DNA of 64,000 nt from Leptolyngbyaceae cyanobacterium C42_A2020_001 (GTDB lineage: Bacteria > Cyanobacteriota > Cyanobacteriia > Leptolyngbyales > Leptolyngbyaceae), in the NCBI GenBank assembly GCA_015272515.1, contig JACYLN010000036.1, forward strand, positions 1 to 64,000. The letters are read 5' to 3'. Made by a program: the position numbers and the translations under genes. The notes below the pieces were generated by a model, which saw only the letters and a list, made by a program, of their open reading frames with translations, was not told where the DNA came from and searched no databases. Below are positions 56,543 to 64,000 of this stretch, in pieces (within the stretch, counting starts at the first letter, position 1; every line of letters starts with the position of its first letter).

Positions 56543-58189
56543 ATGGGCGAAATGAATACCGCTGAATTACTGGTTCAGTGTCTGGAAAACGAAGGAGTTG
56601 AATACGTTTTTGGGTTGCCAGGTGAAGAAAATCTTCATGTTTTAGAAGCACTCAAGCACTCAAGTATTCAATTCATTACGACTCGGCACGAACAGGGCGC
56701 TGCCTTTATGGCGGATGTATATGGTCGCTTAACAGGCAAGGCAGGCGTTTGCCTATCTACCCTGGGACCAGGCGCAACCAACCTGATGACAGGTGTAGCA
56801 GATGCCAATCTTGATCGTGCTCCGCTTGTTGCTATTACTGGACAAGTTGGAACTGATCGGATGCATATCGAATCGCACCAATACCTGGATCTGGTTGCCA
56901 TGTTCGCGCCCGTAACTAAATGGAACGCCCAAGTTGTTCGACCCAGCAATACTCCCGAAATTGTGCGTAAGGCATTTAAGATTGCCCAAACCGAAAAACC
57001 CGGTGCTGTGCATATTGACGTGCCAGAAAATATTGCTGCCATGCCAGTCATTGGTAAGCCGTTGGCAAAAGATGGTCAGGCAAAAACCTACGCTGCATTC
57101 TCCAGCATTGAGAAGGCGGCTGAACTCATCTCCAAAGCTAGCAACCCGCTGATCTTGGTCGGGAATGGGGCAATTCGCTCAAATGCCAGTAAAATGCTGA
57201 CTGATTTTGCGACCCGCCTCAATATTCCAGTTGCCAATACGTTTATGGGCAAAGGGGTGATTCGTTACACCCATCCCCTGGCGCTGTGGGCAGTGGGTTT
57301 GCAGCAGCGAGACTATATCAATTGTGGCTTCGATCGCTCCGATCTGATCATATGCGTCGGTTATGACCTGATTGAGTATTCACCGAAGAAGTGGAATCCT
57401 ACTGGCTCAATCCCTATTATTCATGTTGGCATGACACCTGCGGAAGTAGACAGTAGCTACATTCCCGAAGTGGAAGTTGTTGGAGATATTTCTGATTCGT
57501 TGCAGGAGATTTTGGCGCGGGCGGATCGCACGGGACAGCCTGAACCCTACGCCCTGGAACTACGGGCAGATATCTTAAAGGATTATCTCTATTACTCCAA
57601 AGATGATAGTTTCCCGGTGAAGCCGCAGAAGATTGTGTATGATGTGCGCCAGGTGATGGGGGCGGATGACATTTTGATTTCTGATGTGGGTGCCCATAAG
57701 ATGTGGATGGCGCGGCATTATCATTGCGAACGTCCCAACACTTGTATTATTTCCAATGGGTTTGCAGCGATGGGGATTGCCATTCCAGGGGCGATCGCAG
57801 CGAAATTAGTTCACCCCGAACATAAGGTAATTGCAGTCACGGGCGATGGCGGTTTTATGATGAATTGCCAGGAATTGGAAACGGCAAAACGAGTGGGAAC
57901 GCCCTTTGTCACGTTAATTTTCAACGATGGTGGGTATGGCTTGATCGAGTGGAAGCAGCATAACCAGTTTGGGGAATCGGCATTTATCAAGTTTGGCAAT
58001 CCAGATTTTGTCAAATTTGCTGAAAGCATGGGTTTGAAAGGCTATCGGGTGGAGGCTTGCACGGATCTGGTGCCCATTCTCAAAGATGCGTTAGAGCAAG
58101 ACATTCCAACGGTGATTGATTGCCCGGTGGATTATCAGGAAAACCTGCGCTTCTCTCAACGGGCAGGCGATTTAAGCTGTGTGATTTGA
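56543..58189 (+). CDS. alsS: AlsS-like acetolactate synthase
   Basis: 548 residues, thiamine diphosphate enzyme. It condenses two pyruvate to acetolactate, or a related reaction. The activating Glu is in TRHEQGAAFMADVYGR, and the ThDP-binding motif GDGGFMMN...NDGGYG is complete. VGYDLIEYSPKKWN matches the catabolic AlsS line better than IlvB, and no regulatory small subunit gene is adjacent. A second ALS for branched-chain amino acids should exist elsewhere. The start ATG 56543 has a very strong Shine-Dalgarno. Its end overlaps the histidine kinase gene tail-to-tail by 18 bp. Confidence 0.8.
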   Translation: MGEMNTAELLVQCLENEGVEYVFGLPGEENLHVLEALKHSSIQFITTRHEQGAAFMADVYGRLTGKAGVCLSTLGPGATNLMTGVADANLDRAPLVAITGQVGTDRMHIESHQYLDLVAMFAPVTKWNAQVVRPSNTPEIVRKAFKIAQTEKPGAVHIDVPENIAAMPVIGKPLAKDGQAKTYAAFSSIEKAAELISKASNPLILVGNGAIRSNASKMLTDFATRLNIPVANTFMGKGVIRYTHPLALWAVGLQQRDYINCGFDRSDLIICVGYDLIEYSPKKWNPTGSIPIIHVGMTPAEVDSSYIPEVEVVGDISDSLQEILARADRTGQPEPYALELRADILKDYLYYSKDDSFPVKPQKIVYDVRQVMGADDILISDVGAHKMWMARHYHCERPNTCIISNGFAAMGIAIPGAIAAKLVHPEHKVIAVTGDGGFMMNCQELETAKRVGTPFVTLIFNDGGYGLIEWKQHNQFGESAFIKFGNPDFVKFAESMGLKGYRVEACTDLVPILKDALEQDIPTVIDCPVDYQENLRFSQRAGDLSCVI

Positions 58190-59452
58190 TTGGCGGGGCA
58201 GTCGCACTGTAAAGGTGGTGCCGTGTCCTACTTTGCTTTGAACCGCGATCTCGCCCTGCTGCAAATCCACAAATTTCTTGACGATACTGAGTCCTAATCC
58301 AGTACCGGGAATGTTGCTGACGTTGCGCCCGCGGTGAAACGGTTCAAACAGGTAGGGGATGTCGTCGGCTGGAATGCCGATGCCCTGATCTTTCACCTGG
58401 AACGTGAACTGCTCATCTCGGCAGGTGAGCTTGAACTGGATTGGACAGTTTGCGGGAGAATAGCGAACCGAATTCGCCAAAATGTTGGTCAAGATCGATC
58501 GCAGTAACCGTTCATCGATAAGAGCTGAAAGCGTTTTGCGCTGGCAAATGAAGTGAATTGGGTTTGCGGGGGCGATCGCCTGCATTTCTTCTACCAGTTG
58601 GCGACAGAACTCTACCAAGTTCAAAGAGACGGGCTGAAGTTCAATTTTTTTCGCCTCTACTTTCCCAATGACGAGAATGTCGTCGATCATCTGCGTCATG
58701 CGATCGACGTTGGTGTGAATATCGCTGAAGTGCTGGGTCTTTTGCTGGGGTTGAAGTTGTTCGTCGTAGCGATCGAGGTAGGACACCGACAGCAAAATGT
58801 TATTCAGCGGGTTGCGAAACTCGTGACACACCATCGAAACCAGGCGCGACTTGAGTTCGTTCAATTCTTGCAGTTGAGCGTTGAGCTGTTGCAATTCGGC
58901 AGTGCGTTCCTGCACTTTCAGTTCCAGTTCTTCGTTGGCTTGTTGCAGCACGGTTTCTGCCCACTTGCGCTGGGTAATGTCGCGAAAGGCAATGACTGCG
59001 CCGATCAGTTTGCCCTGCTCATCGTGCATGGGTGTGCTGATATATTCCACGGGAAAACAAGAGCCATCCTTGCGCCAAAACACTTCGTCGTTGACTCGGT
59101 GCACAATTCCATCCTGGAATGCGGCATAAATTGGGCAGGCTTGCAGGGGATAGGATGTTCCATCGGCATGGGAGTGATGCAGAATCGCGTGCATCGATCG
59201 CCCAATCAGTTCTTCTACTGTCCAGCCAATCATCGCTGCCGCTGCTGGGTTCACGAAGGTGACGTTGCCGTGCAGATCCACGCCGTACACGCCATCTCCT
59301 ACAGAATTCAGAATAAGCTGATGCTGCCGCCGCAGGGTTTCCAGGTTGGTGTTGATGCTGGGCGGTTCATGCTCAAGGATTGGCAAGGAATCGGATAAAG
59401 GGAAGACTGGTTGCGGTTGGGCGCGATCGCGATGCAAAGATTGCTGTCCCAT
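58172..59452 (-). CDS. PAS-domain sensor histidine kinase
   Basis: 426 residues, soluble, no membrane segment. A PAS domain (~45-165, with FVNPAAAAMIGW and DITQRKWAE), a coiled coil, then HisKA with the phospho-His in MVCHEFRNPLNN (~207) and HATPase_c with NILANSVRYSP, DQGIGIP and GTGLGLSIVKKF. It is divergent from the response regulator at 59620 and most likely its partner. The sensed signal is unknown; the PAS has no clear ligand residue. Confidence 0.92.
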   Translation of the reverse strand: MGQQSLHRDRAQPQPVFPLSDSLPILEHEPPSINTNLETLRRQHQLILNSVGDGVYGVDLHGNVTFVNPAAAAMIGWTVEELIGRSMHAILHHSHADGTSYPLQACPIYAAFQDGIVHRVNDEVFWRKDGSCFPVEYISTPMHDEQGKLIGAVIAFRDITQRKWAETVLQQANEELELKVQERTAELQQLNAQLQELNELKSRLVSMVCHEFRNPLNNILLSVSYLDRYDEQLQPQQKTQHFSDIHTNVDRMTQMIDDILVIGKVEAKKIELQPVSLNLVEFCRQLVEEMQAIAPANPIHFICQRKTLSALIDERLLRSILTNILANSVRYSPANCPIQFKLTCRDEQFTFQVKDQGIGIPADDIPYLFEPFHRGRNVSNIPGTGLGLSIVKKFVDLQQGEIAVQSKVGHGTTFTVRLPRQSNHTA

Positions 59453-59486
59453 AACGAAGCAGAAGTTAAGACCAAAAACCTCACTT

Positions 59487-59500
59487 CACTATATAGTGAC
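59487..59500. promoter_or_regulatory. perfect 14-bp palindrome in a divergent control region
   Basis: TCACTATATAGTGA lies midway between the kinase and regulator genes. It may be an operator or overlap a -10 box (TATAGT). Confidence 0.5.
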
Positions 59501-59619
59501 TCTTGCCCTATTCCTCGATCCCCTTTTTCCTCTAAGCAGATCGTAGCGATCGCTACTACGTCGATCCCGGTCAACTTCTTAACTGGATTGTAACCCTTGC
59601 TGTCCAGTGCTGAAAAACC

Positions 59620-60399
59620 ATGAAAACAATTCTGGTAATTGAGGATGAAGCGCAGACACGAGATATTTTTTCACGCTGCTTAGAGTTTGAAGGGTTTCGA
59701 GCGATCGCCGCCGAGAGTGGCTCAACCGGCATCCAACTGGCTCAAACCCATCTGCCCGACCTGATCGTGTGCGATATCATGATGCCCGATCTGGATGGGT
59801 ATGCCGTATTGTCTGCCCTGCGCCAGGAAGCCGTAACTGCTGCCATTCCGGTCATTTTCTTGACTGCTAAAGTCACGATGGCAGATCTGCGTCAGGGGAT
59901 GGCATTGGGAGCCGATGATTACTTGACCAAGCCCTGCACGGTGGAGCAGTTTTTAGCCGCGATCGCGACTCGCCTCACCCGCCAGGAAACCCTCAAACAC
60001 TGGTACAGTCGCTCTACTAAATCAAATTCTATCAAAACTGCGCCCCTCTTCCCCGACTGCCCCAAGCTGGAAACCGTATTTCAGTTCATTGAAGCGCACT
60101 ATGCCGAATCACTCACCCTTAAAGATGTGGCGCAAGCGGTGGGCTATTCACCTGCCTATCTCACCAGTTTGATGCAAACTCTGACAGGGCGCACGGTGAA
60201 ACAGTGGATTACGGAACGGCGGATGGTAGAGGCGCGATCGCTGTTGCGGCATTCTGCCCAATCGGTGAGCCAGATCGCCGAAGCCGTGGGTTACTCGGAT
60301 GTGTGCTACTTCATCCGGCAGTTTCGGCAGGTGCATGGAGAGTCGCCGCAGGCATGGCGCAAAGCTCCAGAGAAAGTGATTGGGGCTGCCGCAAGTTAG
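59620..60399 (+). CDS. response regulator with AraC-type DNA-binding domain
   Basis: 259 residues. The receiver domain (1-120) has the acidic pocket (EDE at 8-10), phospho-Asp52 in VCDIMMPDLDG and the conserved Lys in DYLTKPC. An AraC/XylS double HTH (~155-250) follows (SLTLKDVAQAVGYSPAYLTSLMQ; SVSQIAEAVGYSDVCYFIRQFRQVHGESPQAWR). It sits 94 bp upstream of the ABC transporter genes and is their probable activator, and it is divergent from the kinase. This receiver-AraC layout is normal for carbohydrate or nutrient uptake control. Confidence 0.93.
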   Translation: MKTILVIEDEAQTRDIFSRCLEFEGFRAIAAESGSTGIQLAQTHLPDLIVCDIMMPDLDGYAVLSALRQEAVTAAIPVIFLTAKVTMADLRQGMALGADDYLTKPCTVEQFLAAIATRLTRQETLKHWYSRSTKSNSIKTAPLFPDCPKLETVFQFIEAHYAESLTLKDVAQAVGYSPAYLTSLMQTLTGRTVKQWITERRMVEARSLLRHSAQSVSQIAEAVGYSDVCYFIRQFRQVHGESPQAWRKAPEKVIGAAAS

Positions 60400-60505
60400 A
60401 ACCGAAAAAAAATCCTACTTTCTCAAAAATGGCTCCAGTGTCATCTCCCCAAGCTCCTGATACTGTACTAAACAACCGCAAACGAGCAAACCTGTGGCTT
60501 CTCCT

Positions 60506-62074
60506 ATGAATGCATTAATCCATGATTTTTCCCAAGCATCGCTTCGATGTCCTTGCGGTGGCACTCATCTGCCAACCGACCACTGGAAGTACACGGAAGG
60601 GATGCCTCAAGACCCGGTGGATTTGATCGATGACTTGATCAAGATGGGATTGTATAAATCTGATGTATTGTCATTGGCGAATAGCCTGACTGGTGCCGAG
60701 TTTCGCAAAGAGTTGTTTTTGCAGCAAGCGTCGGGGGGAAGTTCGGTTCGCAGGCAGTTTTGCGAAGAATTGATCAAAGAGGCGGGTGGATTTGAAGAAG
60801 CGTTCACCGCTGCCTTTGGTCCCCATGCGGCAGAATTTTTTGGCAACACGATCAAGCGGGGCAGCTACAGCCGTCGGGAGTTTATGAAGCGGGTTGTGGC
60901 ATCGGCAGCGCTGGTGGGAATGGCAAGTTGCGCCTCCCAGCAAAAGCCGGAAGCAGAATCTTCTCCAGCCGCTACAGGGGGCGGCAATCTGGAGAAAAAA
61001 GACCTGACGATTGGCTTCATTCCCATTACTTGCGCTACGCCAATTGTGATGTCTGACCCGCTCGGCTTTTACGAACGGTATGGACTGAAGGTAACAGTCA
61101 AGAAAATGCCCAACTGGGCGGCGGTGCGAGATTCGGCGATCGCCGGTGAACTGGATGCTTATCACATGCTTTCTCCAATGCCCATTTCGATCACGATGGG
61201 GTTGGGGTCTGCCGCCTTCCCAATCAAGCTTGCCAGCATCGAAAATATCAACGGGCAGGCAATCACCGTAGCGATGAAGCATAAGGACACAGTCAAGGAA
61301 GCCAAAGATTTCAAAGGCTTCAAGATCGGTGTGCCGTTCCCCTTCTCGATGCACAATTTGCTGATCCGCTATTATCTGGCTGCTGGGGGACTCGACCCCG
61401 ATAAAGATGTGCAAATCAGCCCGGTTCCCCCCCCAGACAGCGTTGCCAAGATGACGGCAGGTGAACTGGATGCGATGCTGATGCCTGACCCCTTCAACCA
61501 GCGGGCGGTGTTTGAGAAAGTCGGCTACATCCACATGCTGAGCAAAGATCTGTGGGATGGACACCCCTGTTGCGCCTTTGCTGCCAGTCAATCCTGGATT
61601 GATGCTAACCCCAACACCTTCCGGGCGGTGAATAAGGCAATTATCGATGCGGCAGCTTATGCCAGTAAGGCAGAGAATCGTCCGAAAGTCGCCGAAGCCC
61701 TGATTGAGCGCAAGTATTTGAACCAACCTTTCCCTGTGGTGCAGGCAGTGTTGACGGGCAATTTTGAGAATGGGCTAGGCGAGACGCTGAATGTTCCGGA
61801 TCGCATTGGTTTCGATCCCTATCCCTGGAAGAGTTTTGCCAAGTGGATCGCGTCTCAACTGGTGCGCTGGGATTTGATGCCAGCCGACAAAGCCAAGTAC
61901 GACCAAATTGCCAACGACATTTTTATGACGGAGCTAGCAGCGGAACTCCAAAAAGAAGTGGGGCAAACTCCTCCCACTGAAACTGCCAGAGTCGAAAAAC
62001 TCAAGTTCGATAGCTTTGACCCGGCAAATCCTGCGGCTTACGTGGAAGCTCAGGTCAAGAAATTTAATGTGTAA
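60506..62074 (+). CDS. NrtA/CmpA-like ABC substrate-binding lipoprotein with a long N-terminal extension
   Basis: 522 residues from ATG 60506; GTG 60494 is an alternative. Residues ~165-520 are a periplasmic binding protein of the NrtA/CmpA/TauA-like (NMT1/ABC substrate-binding) class (LTIGFIPITCATPIVMSDPLGFYERYGLKV). Ahead of it lies a twin-arginine-like signal SRREFMK at 122-128, a hydrophobic stretch and a lipobox ending at Cys142. Unusually, ~120 residues precede this signal: RCPCGGTHLP near 14-23, a helical middle and PHAAEFFGNTIKRGSY. A Tat lipoprotein signal is normally at the very N terminus. The segment may be a separate cytosolic domain later removed, or a true start may be further in, but no good alternative ATG with a binding site is evident. 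The substrate is unknown. Confidence 0.85.
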   Translation: MNALIHDFSQASLRCPCGGTHLPTDHWKYTEGMPQDPVDLIDDLIKMGLYKSDVLSLANSLTGAEFRKELFLQQASGGSSVRRQFCEELIKEAGGFEEAFTAAFGPHAAEFFGNTIKRGSYSRREFMKRVVASAALVGMASCASQQKPEAESSPAATGGGNLEKKDLTIGFIPITCATPIVMSDPLGFYERYGLKVTVKKMPNWAAVRDSAIAGELDAYHMLSPMPISITMGLGSAAFPIKLASIENINGQAITVAMKHKDTVKEAKDFKGFKIGVPFPFSMHNLLIRYYLAAGGLDPDKDVQISPVPPPDSVAKMTAGELDAMLMPDPFNQRAVFEKVGYIHMLSKDLWDGHPCCAFAASQSWIDANPNTFRAVNKAIIDAAAYASKAENRPKVAEALIERKYLNQPFPVVQAVLTGNFENGLGETLNVPDRIGFDPYPWKSFAKWIASQLVRWDLMPADKAKYDQIANDIFMTELAAELQKEVGQTPPTETARVEKLKFDSFDPANPAAYVEAQVKKFNV

Positions 62075-62920
62075 GTGAGTCAACTCATGACGAATGACCT
62101 ACTTCAGCCTGCGATCGCGCCTCAGGCAAAACCATTCCGGTTAAACACCAGCCAAAAAGCGCTGATCTTGTTTTTCGTGATTCTGGCGGTTTTTCTGGCG
62201 TTGTGGGAATTGGGCGCGGCGCTCAAGATCTTTCTGCCGATCATGCCCTCTGCCAGCCAAACCCTCAAGGATTTTTGGTTCTGGATTTCCGATCCGTTCT
62301 TCGACTATGGTCCAAATGACAAAGGGATTGGTTTGTTGCTGCTAACCAGTCTGCGGCGCGTCATGATCGGGTTTTTGATCGGATCTGCGATCGCTGTTCC
62401 CCTCGGCATTCTGATTGGATTATCGCCCGTCGTTTCCCAAGCTGTTGACCCGTTCATCCAGATTTTGCGCCCGGTATCGCCGCTGGCATGGCTACCGTTG
62501 GGGCTGGCACTAATGCGCGATTCTGAAAAAACGGCGCTGTTTGTAATTGCCATTACCAGTACCTGGCCCACCTTGATGAACACCAAATTTGGCGTGAGCA
62601 ATGTGGATTCGTCCTATCTGAATGTGGCGAAAACGCTGGGTGCCTCCCGCTGGCGCACGATTCGCAAAGTGATTTTGCCTGCGGCGGCACCTAGCATCGT
62701 GGCAGGGTTGCGGATCAGCATGGGCATTGCCTGGTTGGTGATTGTGGCAGCAGAAATTCTGCTCAGTGGCGGCATTGGCTACTTCATCTGGAATGAGTGG
62801 AACAATCTGAAAATCACCAGCATCATCACGGCAATTTTGATTGTGGGTTTGGTGGGGGTGTTGCTGGATCGCTTGTTTGCTTTGTTGCAAAGTTGGGTGT
62901 CCTTTGGACAGAGGTCTTAA
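62075..62920 (+). CDS. ABC transporter permease, NrtB/TauC-like
   Basis: 281 residues from GTG 62075, or 277 from ATG 62087. Five to six membrane helices, with the EAA loop (VAKTLGASRWRTIRKVILPAAAPSIVAGLRI). The gene starts directly at the stop of the binding protein gene, so they are coupled. It forms the channel with the ATPase that follows. Confidence 0.92.
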   Translation: MSQLMTNDLLQPAIAPQAKPFRLNTSQKALILFFVILAVFLALWELGAALKIFLPIMPSASQTLKDFWFWISDPFFDYGPNDKGIGLLLLTSLRRVMIGFLIGSAIAVPLGILIGLSPVVSQAVDPFIQILRPVSPLAWLPLGLALMRDSEKTALFVIAITSTWPTLMNTKFGVSNVDSSYLNVAKTLGASRWRTIRKVILPAAAPSIVAGLRISMGIAWLVIVAAEILLSGGIGYFIWNEWNNLKITSIITAILIVGLVGVLLDRLFALLQSWVSFGQRS

Positions 62921-62923
62921 CCT

Positions 62924-63808
62924 ATGCGCTCCTCCTACATCAATCCCGTATCTGCCCCGATGGAAACCGCTGCCCATCTTTCGATTCAAAACGTCTCCAA
63001 AATTTATCCAGGACGGCGATCGCTGCTGGATAAAACCCTGCGCCGCACTTCCCCCGATTTCACTGCGATCGCTGACATCGACCTGGAAATTGAACCCAAT
63101 ACCTTTGTCTCGATCATTGGTCCATCGGGCTGCGGCAAATCGACACTGCTCAACATCATTGCCGGATTGTCTTACCCCACCACGGGCGCGATCGTCCTCA
63201 ACGGTAAACCGATTACCGGACCTGGACCCGATCGCGGGGTGGTGTTCCAAAACTATGCCCTCATGCCCTGGATGACGGTGGCAGAAAATATTCGATTCGC
63301 CGTTGAAACGGTCTATCCCGCCATGCCGCTGGCACAGCAGAAGAACATCGTGCACGAATATATCAACCTGGTGGGGTTGCGGAGAGCGGAGCGCAAACAT
63401 CCCCATGAACTATCTGGTGGCATGAAGCAACGCGTCGGGATTGCCCGTGCTCTGGCGATCAATCCTCAAATGCTGCTGATGGATGAACCCTTTGGCGCGT
63501 TGGATGCCCTGACTCGTGGCTTTTTGCAAGACGAAATCGAACGCATCTGGGAGCAGGAGCGCAAAACTGTGATCCTGATTACCCACAGCATCGAAGAAGC
63601 CTTATTACTCTCCGACAAGATTGTAATGATGACTCGTGGCCCCGCTGCCCGCATTGCTCAGGTGCTGGATGTCCCATTTCCTCGCCCCCGCAAGCGCGAA
63701 CAACTCGACCAATACCCCGAATACCACGAGTTAAAGGCAGCGATGGAACACCATCTTTCCTTTGAAACCCGTGTGGTTGAAGAATCTCGTATTAAAGCCA
63801 CCGCTTAG
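62924..63808 (+). CDS. ABC transporter ATP-binding protein, NrtD/SsuB-like
   Basis: 294 residues. Walker [11 protein letters not shown]-loop [11 protein letters not shown], signature LSGGMKQRV, Walker [12 protein letters not shown] and the H-loop [12 protein letters not shown] are all intact. A four-base gap follows the permease stop. The subunit powers import through the 62075 permease. The C-terminal tail is unlike NrtC, which carries a solute-binding domain, so this is the simple ATPase type. Nitrate, bicarbonate, cyanate and sulfonates are family substrates, but none can be assigned. Confidence 0.94.
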   Translation: MRSSYINPVSAPMETAAHLSIQNVSKIYPGRRSLLDKTLRRTSPDFTAIADIDLEIEPNTFVSIIGPSGCGKSTLLNIIAGLSYPTTGAIVLNGKPITGPGPDRGVVFQNYALMPWMTVAENIRFAVETVYPAMPLAQQKNIVHEYINLVGLRRAERKHPHELSGGMKQRVGIARALAINPQMLLMDEPFGALDALTRGFLQDEIERIWEQERKTVILITHSIEEALLLSDKIVMMTRGPAARIAQVLDVPFPRPRKREQLDQYPEYHELKAAMEHHLSFETRVVEESRIKATA

Positions 63809-63830
63809 GAGCACGATGGGTGACCATTTC

Positions 63831-63938
63831 GCCCTCACTTCCCCAACCCTCCTCTTCCAAATCTGGGCGAGGAGGGAGCTTAAAACTCTTTCCGGCTCCC
63901 TTCTCCTAGCATTGGGAGAAGGGCTGGGGATGAGGGCA
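63831..63938. repeat. imperfect inverted repeat downstream of the transporter
   Basis: Outer arms GCCCTCACTTCCCCAACCCTCC and GGGCTGGGGATGAGGGC pair well, and inner GGAGGGAGC pairs with GCTCCCTTCTCC. It is of the CCCTCA...TGAGGG type frequent between cyanobacterial genes. It may end transcription of the ABC genes. Confidence 0.8.
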
Positions 63939-63988
63939 CACGTTTACTAGCAGAAATACAAATTTAGATGAGCTTACAGGAGCGAACC

Positions 63989-64000
63989 ATGCCACAAGCC
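63989..64000 (+). CDS. start of a further gene, cut by the window edge
   Basis: ATG CCA CAA GCC follows AGGAG seven bases upstream. Only four codons are visible (MPQA), so it cannot be identified. It may belong to the same uptake locus. Confidence 0.5.

Noticed and set aside
56226-56555. Plus-strand ORF of 109 residues before the AlsS-like gene
   Set aside because: It overlaps the next gene's start, has a biased composition and no recognised motif; it is probably leader DNA.
58553-59398. Plus-strand open frame (281 residues) opposite the histidine kinase
   Set aside because: It is antisense to strong kinase motifs and carries none of its own.
60671-61726. Long minus-strand open frame (351 residues) under the binding-protein gene
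   Set aside because: It lies entirely within the clear plus-strand ABC gene and has no domain; length reflects codon bias of the real gene.
62924-63808. Calling the ATPase NrtC or CmpC
   Set aside because: Those proteins carry a C-terminal solute-binding domain of several hundred residues, which this 294-residue chain lacks.

Overview
The window comes from a cyanobacterial chromosome. It carries genes for photosystem II (psbO, psbM, psbB, psbT), dark-operative protochlorophyllide reductase (chlL, chlN), NDH-1 subunit NdhN, the clock-associated Fe-S protein LdpA and a SigF-type sigma factor. The palindrome GCGATCGC (HIP1), a hallmark of many cyanobacteria, occurs all over it. Long inverted repeats and short tandem repeats between and even inside genes suggest a filamentous, Leptolyngbya-like genome, but genus cannot be fixed from sequence alone. 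No tRNA, rRNA or CRISPR array was seen.

Layout. (1) 1-9215: an alpha/beta hydrolase-fold gene split by an intact-looking IS1-family element (22-bp inverted ends, 9-bp target duplication inside a HIP1 site), facing a 2447-residue TPR/glycosyltransferase protein whose linkers are built from repeat DNA. (2) 9402-13311: two small unknown proteins, an NB-ARC ATPase without a visible sensor domain, and an unknown 442-residue protein. (3) 13408-20525, minus strand except 19505-19861: chlN, a DUF5331-like gene, chlL, sigF, psbO, a small plus-strand unknown, psbM and a [2Fe-2S] ferredoxin. (4) 21103-29559: psbB, psbT, an unknown, hisC, a Ycf45/R3H ATPase, ldpA, ndhN and an endonuclease III-like glycosylase. 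(5) 30017-48083: a co-directional ribosomal cluster from rplC to rpmE with secY, adk, infA, rpoA and truA, followed by prfA and a photosystem II S4-domain protein. (6) 48089-55909: thiS, a Nudix hydrolase, a cytochrome b6 paralogue, three secreted proteins of unknown function, DUF2301, a SAM hydroxide adenosyltransferase, a 54-residue protein, a CPXCG zinc-ribbon protein and DUF72. (7) 56543-64000: an AlsS-like acetolactate synthase, a divergent PAS histidine kinase and AraC-type response regulator, and an NrtABD/CmpABD-like ABC transporter, with one further gene starting at the right edge.

How the genes work together. Region 3 joins dark chlorophyll synthesis with photosystem II parts, so pigment and reaction-centre supply sit together. 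Region 5 is the standard translation super-cluster in cyanobacterial order, without rpsN, rpmD and rpsD at their E. coli places. In region 7 the kinase/regulator pair sits directly upstream of the importer and is its likely controller. The importer's binding protein is unusual: about 120 residues precede its Tat-type lipoprotein signal. The most unusual DNA is in the giant TPR gene, where one palindromic repeat family has entered three linkers in the same orientation and reading frame, much like the in-frame palindromic elements known from Rickettsia.
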